Of a DNA stretch of 64,000 nucleotides, positions 44,470 through 53,496 are shown piece after piece (position 1 is the first letter of the stretch; the number at the start of each line of letters is the position of its first letter). The position numbers were made by a program, and so were the translations under genes. The stretch spans positions 496,001 to 560,000 of the forward strand of contig CAWIJK010000001.1 of assembly GCA_963836375.1 (NCBI GenBank). The letters are read 5' to 3'. The notes under the pieces were generated by a model that saw only the letters and a list, made by a program, of their open reading frames with translations, did no database searches and was not told the DNA's origin. This DNA is from CAWIJK01 sp963836375 (lineage in GTDB: Bacteria > Actinomycetota > Acidimicrobiia > Acidimicrobiales > RAAP-2).

Positions 44470-47400
44470 GTGAAGCGGCGACTCGGGCAGATGGCCATCA
44501 GCACGACCGCGCTTGTCGTGCTGGCGAGCGGTTTCGGACTGATCGGTGCTCGAACCGCCGGCGCGGTGACCCTCACCCCGACCGGCACCACGCTCAGCGT
44601 CGATCCGCCGCCGGCGCCCGACGTCTTCATCGCCGACACTTCCAACAGCCGGGTGGTCGAGGCGCCGGCCGGCGGCGGCCCCCAGACCACGGTGGGCACC
44701 GGGCTCTCCTACCCCTTCGGGGTGGCGGTCGACGCCGCCGGCAACGTCTTCATCGCCGACACTTCCAACAGCCGGGTGGTCGAGGTGCCGGCCGGCGGCG
44801 GCCCCCAGACCACGGTGGGCACCGGGCTGGCCAGTCCAGAGGGCCTGGCGGTCGACGCCGAGGGCGACGTCTTCATCTCCGACACCGGCCATGACCAGGT
44901 GGTCGAGGTGCCCGCCAATGGCGGCCCCCAGACCACCGTGGCCACCGGGCTGAACGAACCGTCGGGGGTGGCGGTCGACGCCGCCGGCGACGTCTTCATC
45001 GCCAACACCTCCAACAGCCAAGTGGTCGAGGTGCCGGCCGGGGGCGGCCCCGAGACGACGGTGGGCACCGGGCTCAACTACCCCACCGGCGTGGCGGTCG
45101 ACGCCGCCGGCGACGTCTACATCGCCGACCACGCCAACAGCCGGGTGGTCGAGGTCCCGGCCGGGGGCGGCCCCCAGACCACGGTGGGCACCGGGCTGTT
45201 CTACCCCGAGGGCGTGGCGGTCGACGCCGCCGGCGACGTCTTCATCGCCGACACCCTCAACAGCCGGGTGGTCGAGGTGCCGGCCGGCGGCGGCCCCCAG
45301 ACCACCGTGGGCACCGGGCTGGCCTACCCCTTCAGCGTGGCGGTCGACGTCCCCCCCACCCCCTCCACCTACGGCGCCCCGGTCACCCTCCAGGCCACCG
45401 TCCAGACCAGTCCAGCCGGGGGATCCCCCGCCCCGGACGGCACGGTGACCTTCAACGACGGCACCACCACCTTGGGGACCGAGAACGTGAGCGGCGCCAC
45501 CACGGTCACCGCCTCCCTTACCACCTCGGCCCTCGAGGCGGGAACCCACCAGCTGACCGCCACCTACAACGGGGACACCGCCAACGCCGCTTCACGGCCG
45601 AGCGCCCCGGTCACCGTCGACGTCGGCCAGTCGAACACCACGACGGCGCTCAACTCCTCGGTCAATCCCTCGGTCTTTGGCCAAGCGGTCACCTTCACCG
45701 CCGATGTCACGGCCAACTCGCCCGGATCGGGGACGCCCACCGGGACGGTCACCTTCGACATCGACGGCAACCCCACCACCGAGAACCTGAGCGGCGGCCA
45801 GGCGACGCTGGCCACCAGCACCCTGACCGTCGGCACCCACGACGTGACGGCCACCTACAACGGTGACCCCAACTTCAACGGCTCGACCTCGAGCCCCACC
45901 CTCCAACAGGTGGTGGACCAGGCCGACACCACGACGGCGCTCAACTCCTCGGTCAATCCCTCGGTCTTTGGCCAAGCGGTCACCTTCACCGCCGATGTCA
46001 CGGCCAACTCGCCCGGATCGGGGACGCCCACCGGGACGGTCACCTTCGACATCGACGGCAACCCCACCACCGAGAACCTGAGCGGCGGCCAGGCGACGCT
46101 GGCCACCAGCACCCTGACCGTCGGCACCCACGACGTGACGGCCACCTACAACGGTGACCCCAACTTCAACGGCTCGACCTCGAGCCCCACCCTCCAACAG
46201 GTGGTGGACCGGGCCGCCCAGACCCTCAGTTTCACCTCGGTGCCCCCCAACCCCGCGGTCGTGGGCGGGGCCTCCTACACACCGACTGCCACCAGCACGT
46301 CGGGGCTCTCCCCCGTTATCACTGTCGACCCTGCCTCATCGGGCGTCTGTGCCATGAAGGCCGGGGTGGTCAGCTTCAACGCGGTGGGGACCTGTGTCCT
46401 CGACGCCGCCCAGCCCGGTGACACCAACTGGCTGCCGGCCGCTCCGGTCACCCAGCGCGTGGCGGTCCAGAGTGTCCCGGGGGCGCCGACCTCACTCGCC
46501 GCCAGTGCCGGGGCCACCAGCGTCTCGCTGACCTGGAGCGCCCCGGCCCAGAGCGGAGGCACCCCGGTCACCGGCTACCAGGTCTTCCGGGGGAGCGCTC
46601 CGGGGGCCGAGTCGTCCACCCCCCTGGCCACGGTGAGCGGCACCTCGTTCATCGACACCAGCGCCCCGCCCGGGGTCACCAGCTACTACGTGGTCAAGGC
46701 GCTCAACGCCCTGGGGGATTCGGGCGCCTCCAACGAGGCCTCGGCCCTTCTCAGCCACCACCTGACGGCCGGAGCCCTGGCCGCCACCCCCGACGGCCTC
46801 GGCTACTGGATCGCCGCCCCCAGCGGGTCGGTCAGCCCCTTCGGGACCGCCCGCACCTTCGGCTCCATGGGAGGCCGGCCCCTCAACCAGCCCATCGTGG
46901 CGATGGCCGCCACCCCCGACGGCGGGGGCTACTGGCTGGTGGCCCAAGACGGCGGGGTCTTCAGCTTCGGCGACGCCCGGTTCTTCGGCTCCTTGGGGTC
47001 TCTCCCCCTGAACCAACCCATCGTGGCCATGGCCGCCACCCCCGACGGCGGGGGCTACTGGCTGGTGGCCCAAGACGGCGGGGTCTTCAGCTTCGGGGAC
47101 GCCGCCTTCTTGGGTTCCCTGGGCAATCTCCACCTCAACCAGCCCATCGTGGGGGTGTCCCCCACTCCCGACGGCGGCGGCTACTGGCTGGTCTCCAAGG
47201 ACGGGGGCATCTTCAGCTTCGGAGACGCCGGCTTCTTCGGCTCCCTGGGCTCGCTCACCCTCAACCAGCCCATCGTGGGCATGACCACCACCCCCGATGG
47301 TGGAGGCTATTGGCTGGTGTCGGCCGACGGCGGTGTGTTCGCCCTGGGCGACGCCGGGTTCTTCGGTTCCCTCGGCGGCCAGGCCATCGCCAACCCCATC

Positions 47401-47481
47401 CTGGGGCTGATCGCCGACCCGAGCGGACTCGGCTACAACCTGATCGACGTGAACGGCTCGGCCACCCACTTGGGGGGCTGA
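44470..47481 (+). CDS. Secreted protein: NHL repeats, Ig-like repeats, fibronectin III-like domain, six GYW repeats
   Basis: About 1003 residues. A signal peptide (MAISTTALVVLASGFGLIGA, ending near AGA) leads into six 41-residue NHL repeats of the type VFIADTSNSRVVEVPAGGG, then three Ig-like (Big_3-type) domains, two of them identical, an Ig-like segment (QTLSFTSVPPNPAV), a fibronectin III domain (APTSLAASAGATSVSLTWSA) and six C-terminal GYW repeats. GTG 44470 is preceded by AGAGGGGG at good spacing; GTG 44449 is an alternative. No enzyme motif is seen. The plan resembles the protein at 8690: propeller, Ig-like spacer, GYW domain. Confidence 0.85.
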   Translation: MKRRLGQMAISTTALVVLASGFGLIGARTAGAVTLTPTGTTLSVDPPPAPDVFIADTSNSRVVEAPAGGGPQTTVGTGLSYPFGVAVDAAGNVFIADTSNSRVVEVPAGGGPQTTVGTGLASPEGLAVDAEGDVFISDTGHDQVVEVPANGGPQTTVATGLNEPSGVAVDAAGDVFIANTSNSQVVEVPAGGGPETTVGTGLNYPTGVAVDAAGDVYIADHANSRVVEVPAGGGPQTTVGTGLFYPEGVAVDAAGDVFIADTLNSRVVEVPAGGGPQTTVGTGLAYPFSVAVDVPPTPSTYGAPVTLQATVQTSPAGGSPAPDGTVTFNDGTTTLGTENVSGATTVTASLTTSALEAGTHQLTATYNGDTANAASRPSAPVTVDVGQSNTTTALNSSVNPSVFGQAVTFTADVTANSPGSGTPTGTVTFDIDGNPTTENLSGGQATLATSTLTVGTHDVTATYNGDPNFNGSTSSPTLQQVVDQADTTTALNSSVNPSVFGQAVTFTADVTANSPGSGTPTGTVTFDIDGNPTTENLSGGQATLATSTLTVGTHDVTATYNGDPNFNGSTSSPTLQQVVDRAAQTLSFTSVPPNPAVVGGASYTPTATSTSGLSPVITVDPASSGVCAMKAGVVSFNAVGTCVLDAAQPGDTNWLPAAPVTQRVAVQSVPGAPTSLAASAGATSVSLTWSAPAQSGGTPVTGYQVFRGSAPGAESSTPLATVSGTSFIDTSAPPGVTSYYVVKALNALGDSGASNEASALLSHHLTAGALAATPDGLGYWIAAPSGSVSPFGTARTFGSMGGRPLNQPIVAMAATPDGGGYWLVAQDGGVFSFGDARFFGSLGSLPLNQPIVAMAATPDGGGYWLVAQDGGVFSFGDAAFLGSLGNLHLNQPIVGVSPTPDGGGYWLVSKDGGIFSFGDAGFFGSLGSLTLNQPIVGMTTTPDGGGYWLVSADGGVFALGDAGFFGSLGGQAIANPILGLIADPSGLGYNLIDVNGSATHLGG
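44620..45350 (+). repeat. NHL repeats, 123-bp period
   Basis: GACGTCTTCATC-type cores recur at 44620, 44743 and 44866 and onward, every 123 bases (41 residues). Six copies are seen. Confidence 0.85.
45635..45919 (+). repeat. 285-bp direct repeat, copy 1
   Basis: Identical by eye to 45926-46210; the period is 291 bases (97 residues). It encodes one Ig-like domain with VFGQAVTFTADVTANSPGSG. Confidence 0.9.
45926..46210 (+). repeat. 285-bp direct repeat, copy 2
   Basis: Second copy of the tandem Ig-like unit. No base difference from copy 1 was found by eye, including third codon positions. Confidence 0.9.
46780..47478 (+). repeat. GYW-FGDA repeats, six copies (second protein)
   Basis: Period 126 bases (42 residues). 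Consensus ATPDGGGYWLVA.DGGVFSFG, then DA.FFGSLG and LNQPIV. The first and last copies are the most diverged. Confidence 0.87.
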
Positions 47482-47504
47482 CCGCCACCGGACACGGTCT
47501 ATCG

Positions 47505-47517
47505 GGGACGCCCCGAT
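47505..47517. terminator. Weak hairpin after the NHL/GYW gene
   Basis: CGGGG-ACG-CCCCG, 24 bases after the stop, without a following T run. It could help termination, but support is weak. Confidence 0.25.
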
Positions 47518-47736
47518 GGACGTGACCCGGTTCGACCGACACGGTGGTTGCCTTCCTTGGGCTACCCGGCGGACGGCGCGGCGCCGGGCCGGCGCGTCGC
47601 CCTCGGTGGTCTCAGGTCGTTGCCTCGACGAGTGCGGCCGGCTGTCGTAGAGGCCTCGACGTCGTCCACCGATGCCCAGGCCTGCCGTCCCGACGGTTGG
47701 TTGGGGACCAAGGAGGGCTGAGCCCGACCGTGACCC

Positions 47737-47949
47737 TTAGGGTCGGGGCGACCCGGTCGGATCGGTCAGCTGGGGGTGGCGCTCGCAGGTCCGGGCGGTC
47801 GGGTGCTCGGCCAGGCGCTCCTCGGCGATGGGCTGGCCGCAGGCCTCGCAGGTGCCGTAGCTGGCGTCGTCGAGGCGCTCGAGGGCGTGGTCGATGGCGT
47901 CGAGCGTGCGTTCGGCCTCGGCCAGGACCGCCTCGTAGTCGTGCTCCAC
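47737..47949 (-). CDS. TraR/DksA-type zinc-finger protein
   Basis: 70 residues. EAERTLDAIDHALERLDDAS is the coiled N-terminal part and YGTCEACGQPIAEERLAEHP followed by TARTCERH is the zinc-finger motif. The last of the four usual Cys ligands is His here (CERH). Such small DksA-like proteins are common in actinobacteria and may bind RNA polymerase. GTG 47949 has TACCCT 6 bases upstream and, with this start, the gene is short and complete. Confidence 0.87.
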   Translation of the reverse strand: MEHDYEAVLAEAERTLDAIDHALERLDDASYGTCEACGQPIAEERLAEHPTARTCERHPQLTDPTGSPRP

Positions 47950-47955
47950 GCCCGG

Positions 47956-47961
47956 AGGGTA
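47956..47961 (-). promoter_or_regulatory. Probable -10 element TACCCT, leaderless
   Basis: TACCCT on the minus strand, exactly 6 bases before GTG 47949. Confidence 0.55.
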
Positions 47962-48003
47962 CCCCACCGCTCCGGGCGGTCCGACGCCGAGGCGGCGGCT
48001 CCG

Positions 48004-48009
48004 TAGTGT
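48004..48009 (+). promoter_or_regulatory. Probable -10 element TAGTGT, leaderless
   Basis: TAGTGT-GAGGGC-ATG: the hexamer ends 6 bases before the aminotransferase start at 48016. Confidence 0.6.
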
Positions 48010-48015
48010 GAGGGC

Positions 48016-49443
48016 ATGACCGACGCTCGGACAGCCACGGCCGGCGCCGCGGGACCGGCCGGAGCGCCGCTGGCCCGGCTGGTGGGGGCCGGCCGGCCGG
48101 TCCCGTGTCTCGACGGGACCGAGCGGGCCTATCGCGATCTCGACTGCGCGGCGTCCACCCCGGCCATGGCCGTCGTGGCCGACGCGGTGGCCGACTTCTT
48201 GCCCTGGTACTCGAGCGTGCACCGGGGGGCGGGCTACAAGTCCCGCCGGTCCACCGCCGCCTACGAGGCGGCCCGGGCGGAGGTGCTCGCCTTCGCCGGC
48301 CGGCCGACGACCGAACGCGACGAGGTGGCGGTGCTCTGCCGCAACACCACCGAGGCCATCAACCATCTCGCCTACCGGCTGGAGACCCGGCCCGGCGACG
48401 TGGTGCTGACGACCGTCGTCGAGCACCACGCCAACATGCTCCCGTGGGCCCGGGTGGCCGAGCGCCGCTGGGTCGAGTGCGGTGCGGACGGCACCTTCGG
48501 GCTCGACGACGTGGTGGCCGGCCTGGACCGCTCCCCCCGGCCGATCCTGGTCGCGTTGACCGGGGCATCGAACGTGACCGGCTGGCGCCCGCCGGTCGAG
48601 GAGATCTCCGCGGCCGCCCACGAGCGCGGGGTGCCAGTGGCGCTGGACGCCGCCCAGCTGGCCCCCCACCGGCCCCTGCCCGCCGGTCCTGACTTCGTGG
48701 CCTTCAGCGGCCACAAGCTCTACGCGCCCTTCGGGGCCGGGGCGCTGATCGGGCCCCGGGCCACCTTCAGCGAAGGCGACCCCTTCCTGGCCGGCGGGGG
48801 CGCCGTCGATCTGGTCGACCTGGACGAGGTCATCTGGAGCGAGCCCCCCGATCGCGAGGAGGCGGGGTCGCCCAACGTCGTCGGGGCAGTCGCCTTCGCG
48901 GCGGCCCTGGCCGAGCTCGGCCGCATCGGCTGGGACGCCGTCGTGGCCCACGAGTCGGCGCTGGCCCGGCGGCTCACCACCGGTCTGGCCGGCATCGACG
49001 GGGTGCGCCTGCTCGGGCCCGGACCGGGCGCCGACACCCTGGCCGTCGCCGCCTTCACCCTCGAGGGCATGCACCACGCGCTGGTGGCGGCCCGGCTCAG
49101 CGCCGAGTTCGGCATCGGGGTGCGCCACGGGTGCTTCTGCGCCCACCCCTACCTCCTGCGCCTGCTGGGCATCGGGCCGGCGGCGGTGGCCGCCGCCCGG
49201 GCCCAGGTCCTGGCGGGCGACCGTCGCGACATCCCCGGGGCGGTGCGGGCCAGCTGCGGGCTGGGAACGACCGAGGCCGACGTCGACGCCCTCCTCGACG
49301 CGCTCTGTGAGCTGGCCTCGGGGGCCCCGGCCCCGGTGCCCTACGTCCAGGACCCGTTGAGCGGCGACTTCTGGCCCCAGTCCGAGGCGCCCGGTTGGTC
49401 CGCACAAGAGCGGGCGGCCGGGTCCGCCTGCTCCTTGGGCTGA
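48016..49443 (+). CDS. Class V aminotransferase / cysteine desulfurase-like enzyme
   Basis: A 475-residue PLP protein of the SufS/CsdA-like group. CRNTTEAINHLAYRL, TVVEHHANMLPWARV, VALDAAQLAPHRPL and the PLP Lys in FVAFSGHKLYAPFGAGALIG are conserved. RHGCFCAHPYLLRLL lies at the place of the catalytic-Cys loop. No SUF or ISC genes are adjacent, so a role as a desulfurase, lyase or racemase cannot be decided. The lipoprotein gene begins 8 bases after the stop. Confidence 0.88.
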   Translation: MTDARTATAGAAGPAGAPLARLVGAGRPVPCLDGTERAYRDLDCAASTPAMAVVADAVADFLPWYSSVHRGAGYKSRRSTAAYEAARAEVLAFAGRPTTERDEVAVLCRNTTEAINHLAYRLETRPGDVVLTTVVEHHANMLPWARVAERRWVECGADGTFGLDDVVAGLDRSPRPILVALTGASNVTGWRPPVEEISAAAHERGVPVALDAAQLAPHRPLPAGPDFVAFSGHKLYAPFGAGALIGPRATFSEGDPFLAGGGAVDLVDLDEVIWSEPPDREEAGSPNVVGAVAFAAALAELGRIGWDAVVAHESALARRLTTGLAGIDGVRLLGPGPGADTLAVAAFTLEGMHHALVAARLSAEFGIGVRHGCFCAHPYLLRLLGIGPAAVAAARAQVLAGDRRDIPGAVRASCGLGTTEADVDALLDALCELASGAPAPVPYVQDPLSGDFWPQSEAPGWSAQERAAGSACSLG

Positions 49444-49450
49444 GGCCGCC

Positions 49451-50509
49451 GTGACGGCGTCGGGCCGCCAGCATCGGACACGACGCCGGGGCGGTGTCCT
49501 GGTGGTCGCCGCCGCCACCGTCGGGCTCCTGGCCGGCTGCGGACAGAGCCAGGCCCTGGCCAAACGGGCCGGGACCGGCGACGAGGCCTGGGTGGCCACC
49601 ACGGCCTACCAGAGCGGCCCCGGCTCGGCGGTGTCGCTGGTGAACCTGAAGACGGCGCGACCCGACGGGGCGGTGACCACGGGGAGCGAGCCGTCGGGGC
49701 TGGCCGCCACCCCCGACGGCCGGTCGGTGGTGGTGACCAACGCCGGCGACGACACGGTGAGCGTGGTCGACGCGGCCAGCGGCGCGGTCACCGGCACCGC
49801 GGCGGTCGGCCTCGAACCGGTGGCGGTGGCCGTCGCCGCGGGCGGCACCGACGCCAAGGGCCTGGCCCTGGTGGCCAACTTCGGGTCCGACACGGTGACC
49901 CCGGTCGATCTCGGCACCATGCGACCCGAAGCACCGATCCCGGTGGGGTCGGAACCCGACGCGGTGGCCGTGACCGCGGCGTCGCCCGGAGCCACCCCCA
50001 TGGCGCTGGTCGCCGACTTCGGGTCCGACACCGTGACCCCGATCGACCTGACGACGAGACAGCCCGGACCGGCGGTGGCGGTGGGGAGCCAGCCCGACGC
50101 GCTGGCCGTGGCGACGTCGCCGCTCGGACCCGTCGCCCTGGTGGCCGACTTCGGGTCGGACACCCTCACCCCGGTGAACCTGTCGACGATGAGCCCCGGG
50201 TCACCGGTCAGCGTGCCGGGGAACCCGACGGGGATCGCGGTGGCACCCGGGGCCCCCCTTGCCTGGGTGGTCGGTGGGAACTCGATCGTGGCCGTCGCCA
50301 CCACCACCATGACCGCCGGCGCCCCCCTGACCCTGCCCGGGGTCGCCGAGGCGGTGGCCCTCCAGGGTACGGCGACCGCCTGGGTGGCCCTGCAGGCCGG
50401 TTCGCTGGCCGCGGTGCACCTCGGCGCCAGTTCGGGGGGCCCGGTGGGACCGGTGGTCCACGTCGGCGGTCGCCCGTCGGCCGTGGCCGTTCCCGGCCCT
50501 GTCTCATAG
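49451..50509 (+). CDS. YVTN beta-propeller lipoprotein
   Basis: 352 residues. The signal peptide core GGVLVVAAATVGLLAGC ends in a lipobox (LLAGC, Cys at about 29). The mature part is a run of YVTN-type propeller repeats (VSLVNLKTARPDG, LALVANFGSDTVTPVDLGTM, ALVADFGSDTVTPIDL). Blades are of 42-45 residues, like those at 8690, but there is no GYW domain. It is probably anchored on the outer face of the membrane. It starts GTG 8 bases after the aminotransferase stop, so the two are likely one operon. Confidence 0.87.
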   Translation: MTASGRQHRTRRRGGVLVVAAATVGLLAGCGQSQALAKRAGTGDEAWVATTAYQSGPGSAVSLVNLKTARPDGAVTTGSEPSGLAATPDGRSVVVTNAGDDTVSVVDAASGAVTGTAAVGLEPVAVAVAAGGTDAKGLALVANFGSDTVTPVDLGTMRPEAPIPVGSEPDAVAVTAASPGATPMALVADFGSDTVTPIDLTTRQPGPAVAVGSQPDALAVATSPLGPVALVADFGSDTLTPVNLSTMSPGSPVSVPGNPTGIAVAPGAPLAWVVGGNSIVAVATTTMTAGAPLTLPGVAEAVALQGTATAWVALQAGSLAAVHLGASSGGPVGPVVHVGGRPSAVAVPGPVS

Positions 50510-50539
50510 AGGGTCGCCCCCGGGGGGTGGGCGGTGACG

Positions 50540-51709
50540 TCAGCCGGCGGTTGCGTAGACGGCCCGGGCCCGGAACCGCAGGGGGCGCTCGCCGAGCTCT
50601 TCAAGGTAGTGGGCCGTCCAGCCGGCCAGCCGGGCGATGGTGAAGATGGTCCGCCCGGCGTCGGCCGGCATCCCCCCAGCCCAGGTGACGGCGGCCAGGC
50701 CGAGATCGACGTTGAGTCCCGGGATGCGGTGGTCGGCGGCGAGGCCGACGACCCGGGCCAGAAGGGCGCGCTGGTCGTCGTCGGCCATGGCCTCGAAGCA
50801 CTCGAGCAGGATGCCGGCCCTCGGGTCCCCCGCCTTGTAGACGGTGTGGCCGAAGCCCGGCAGGTTGCCGTGGAACCGCAGGGCGTCGTCGAGGGCGCGC
50901 TCGGGACCGTGGCGCTCGGCCTCGACCAGCAGCGAGTAGGCCAGTTGGCTGGCCCCGCCGTGGAGGGGGCCGGCCAGGGTGGCCAGGCCGGCCAGGACCG
51001 CGTCGTAGAGGTCGGCCCGGGTGGACGCGGCCACCCGGACAGCGACCGTCGAGGTCGCCAGCTCGTGGTCGGCCAGCAAGATGAGGGCCGAGTTGACGGT
51101 GCGGGTGAGCGCCGGTGGGGCGCCGGGCGCCAACCGGGCGGTCAGCCGGGCGGCCAGCGAGCCCGCTCCGCTCGGGGTGCTCGCCCCGCCGGTTCGCTCC
51201 CCATCGGGCGCCAGCGCCTCGACCATGGTGGCGGCAAGCCTGCGGGCGGCCTCCACCACCGCCTCGGGCCGCAGGTCGGACCGCAGCGGGTCGGTGGCCC
51301 CGGCCATGAGGGCCGCCCAGCGCAGCCGCTCGCTGGTGGCCAGCGCCGGGGGCGGCTCGTCGAGGGCAGCCCCCTCCCAGCGACCCGGCTCGGCCGCCCA
51401 CAGCAGGTCGGCCACCTCCTCGTAGGCGGCCGACCTGGCCAGGCCGGTGGCCGGGCGTCCCCGGTACGCCGGCCCGTCGTCACGCAACTGGGTGACCGCT
51501 GTGGTCACCGTGACCAAGCGGGACTCGGTCCGTCGCCCGCCCCGGGACCGCCGGGCCAGGCGCTCGAGGTCGTCGGCGTCGAACAGGCTCCGGCGGCCGT
51601 CGGCCGAGGGGTGCGACGCCACCAGGCCCCGGCTGACGTAGGCGTAGAGGGTGGGCACCTTGACCCCGAGACGCCTCGCCGCCTCCTCGCTCTCGAGCAT
51701 GCGGGCCAC
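50540..51709 (-). CDS. Citrate synthase family protein with N-terminal helix-turn-helix
   Basis: 389 residues. Residues 1-58 form a MerR/excisionase-like HTH (MLESEEAARRLGVKVPTLYA, SRGLVASHPSADGRRSLFDA). The citrate synthase domain follows, with the active-site His in GPLHGGASQLAYSLL, the second His in GFGHTVYKAGDPRAG and the Asp in GLNVDLGLAAV. Paired citrate synthase genes where one carries an HTH are known in Streptomyces (recalled, not searched). Dual catalytic and DNA-binding function is possible but unproven. GTG 51709 or ATG 51700 may be the start. It is divergent from the CBS-citrate synthase. Confidence 0.87.
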   Translation of the reverse strand: MARMLESEEAARRLGVKVPTLYAYVSRGLVASHPSADGRRSLFDADDLERLARRSRGGRRTESRLVTVTTAVTQLRDDGPAYRGRPATGLARSAAYEEVADLLWAAEPGRWEGAALDEPPPALATSERLRWAALMAGATDPLRSDLRPEAVVEAARRLAATMVEALAPDGERTGGASTPSGAGSLAARLTARLAPGAPPALTRTVNSALILLADHELATSTVAVRVAASTRADLYDAVLAGLATLAGPLHGGASQLAYSLLVEAERHGPERALDDALRFHGNLPGFGHTVYKAGDPRAGILLECFEAMADDDQRALLARVVGLAADHRIPGLNVDLGLAAVTWAGGMPADAGRTIFTIARLAGWTAHYLEELGERPLRFRARAVYATAG

Positions 51710-51725
51710 GGCCCCAGTTCAGCAC

Positions 51726-51751
51726 ACATTGACTTGATCAACGTTTACAAC
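51726..51751. promoter_or_regulatory. AT-rich palindromic island between the two citrate synthase genes
   Basis: A short AT-rich patch in GC-rich DNA, with the perfect palindrome TTGATCAA at 51734-51741 and GTTTACAAC beside it. It probably holds the divergent promoters and an operator, perhaps for the HTH of the adjacent citrate synthase; this is inference. Confidence 0.5.
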
Positions 51752-51863
51752 CCGGGCCGGCGGGGTCCAAGATGCAAGCAGGCCCCGGCGGCGTCGGTCG
51801 ACGGGGCGGTGTTGGGGCGCAGGGATGCCGACCCGAGAGCCCGACCACGAGAGGAGTTCGACC

Positions 51864-53381
51864 ATGGCCACCGTCGTGCGGGACCTGATGTCGACCCCGC
51901 CGCTCACCTGCGGGCCGGGGACCTCGCTGGCCGAGGCGGCCCGCTCGATGCGGGCCGCCCGGACCGGTTCATTGGTGGTGACCGACCGGGCCAAGGTGGC
52001 CGGGATCGTGACCGAGCGCGACCTGTTGGCCGCGGCGGCCGCCGAGGCCGACCCGGCGAGCGAGCCGGTCCGGCTCTGGATGACCCCCAATCCCGACGCC
52101 CTCGGCCCCGACGAGGAGGCGAGCGCGGCCTGGGCCAGCCTCACCCATCACCACTACCGCCACCTCCCGGTGGTCGAGGACGGGGCGCTGGTCGGGGTGG
52201 TCTCGATGCGCGACCTGTTCGCCCTGGCCCGCCTGCGGCCGGCCGGCGAGACTGGTGCCGAGGTGCCCCGGGGGCTCGAGGGGGTGGTTGTGGCCGAGAC
52301 CGCCGTCGGCGACGTCCGCGGACTCGAGGGCTTCTACCACTACCGCCAGTACTCGGCGGTCGAGCTGGCCCGGACCCGGACGCTCGAGGACGTCTGGTAC
52401 CTGCTCGGCCACGGCCGGCTGCCCGACGGCGCCGAGCTGGCCGAGTTCTCACGGGCCGTCGCCGCGCGGCGCGACCTCCCAGAGGGCCTGGCCGACCTGC
52501 TCCCGGCGCTGGCCGGCCACGGGCGGCCCCTCGACGTCCTGCGCACGGCGGTGTCGCTGCTCGGGGCCGAGCTCGGGTGGGCCCCGACCCACGACATCGA
52601 CCAGGGCACCCTCTCGGACCAGGCCCTGCGGCTCTGCGCGGTGGTGCCGACGATCCTGTGCGCCGCCCACCGCCTCCGCCAGGGCCTTCGGCCGGTGCCG
52701 GCGCGCCCCGAGCTCTCCTTCGCCGCCAACTACCTGTGGATGCTCAACGGCGCCGAGCCCGAGCCGGCGCACGCCCGGGCGGTCGAGCAGTACCTGATGC
52801 TGACCATCGACCACGGCTTCAACGCGTCGACCTTCACGGCGCGGGTCATCACATCGACCGGGGCCGACCTGGCAGCCGCGGTGTGCGGCGCGGTGGGGGC
52901 GCTCTCCGGACCGCTCCACGGCGGGGCGCCCAGCCGCGCCCTCGACATGCTCGACGCCATCGGGTCGCCCGAGCGGGCCGAGGCCTGGCTGCGCGGGGCC
53001 GTGGCCCGGGGGGAGCGGATCATGGGGTTCGGGCACCGGGTCTACAAGACCGACGACCCGCGCTCGGTGTTTCTGCGCGACGTGGCCCGCTCCCTCGGGG
53101 GCCCGCTGGTCGAGTTCGCCACCGAGGTCGAGCGCACCGCGGTCGACGTGCTGGGCCAGCTCAAGCCGGGGCGCCGCCTCTACACCAACGTCGAGTTCTA
53201 CGCCGGGGTGGTCATGGAGACCTGCGGGGTGCCCCGGGACATGTTCACGCCCACCTTCGCCGCCAGCCGGACGATCGGCTGGTCGTCCCACGTGCTCGAG
53301 CAGGCCGCCGACAACCGCCTCATCCGGCCGACCGCCCGCTACGTCGGCCCCCCGCCCCCCCAACCGGTCCCCGGAGCCTGA
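51864..53381 (+). CDS. CBS-domain-pair / citrate synthase fusion
   Basis: 505 residues. A tandem CBS pair (VVRDLMSTPPLTCGPGTSLA, GIVTERDLLA; LWMTPNPDALGPDEEASAAW, LVGVVSMRDLF) fills residues 1-125. A citrate synthase domain follows (from about 143), with GPLHGGAPSRALDML, FGHRVYKTDDPRSVFLRD and TNVEFYAGVVMETCG. The position usually held by catalytic Asp reads Glu (NVEF), which I recall also in some actinobacterial CitA-like enzymes. CBS pairs bind adenine nucleotides, so allosteric energy sensing is a reasonable inference. ATG 51864 has AGAGGAG 7 bases upstream; an ATG at 51825 is less well supported. Confidence 0.88.
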   Translation: MATVVRDLMSTPPLTCGPGTSLAEAARSMRAARTGSLVVTDRAKVAGIVTERDLLAAAAAEADPASEPVRLWMTPNPDALGPDEEASAAWASLTHHHYRHLPVVEDGALVGVVSMRDLFALARLRPAGETGAEVPRGLEGVVVAETAVGDVRGLEGFYHYRQYSAVELARTRTLEDVWYLLGHGRLPDGAELAEFSRAVAARRDLPEGLADLLPALAGHGRPLDVLRTAVSLLGAELGWAPTHDIDQGTLSDQALRLCAVVPTILCAAHRLRQGLRPVPARPELSFAANYLWMLNGAEPEPAHARAVEQYLMLTIDHGFNASTFTARVITSTGADLAAAVCGAVGALSGPLHGGAPSRALDMLDAIGSPERAEAWLRGAVARGERIMGFGHRVYKTDDPRSVFLRDVARSLGGPLVEFATEVERTAVDVLGQLKPGRRLYTNVEFYAGVVMETCGVPRDMFTPTFAASRTIGWSSHVLEQAADNRLIRPTARYVGPPPPQPVPGA

Positions 53382-53450
53382 TTTCCCGAGCGCCGGGGTC
53401 GCCGACTGGGGTCGCCGACCAGCATTCATAGTTCTCTCATGTCCCGCCCG

Positions 53451-53456
53451 TAGGGT
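53451..53456 (+). promoter_or_regulatory. Probable -10 element TAGGGT
   Basis: TAGGGT is followed by TGAGGGC and then ATC at 53464, nearly copying the TAGTGT-GAGGGC-ATG arrangement at 48004-48018. Confidence 0.45.
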
Positions 53457-53496
53457 TGAGGGCATCGCGACCGACCAGCTCCCCCGGACTCTCGAG

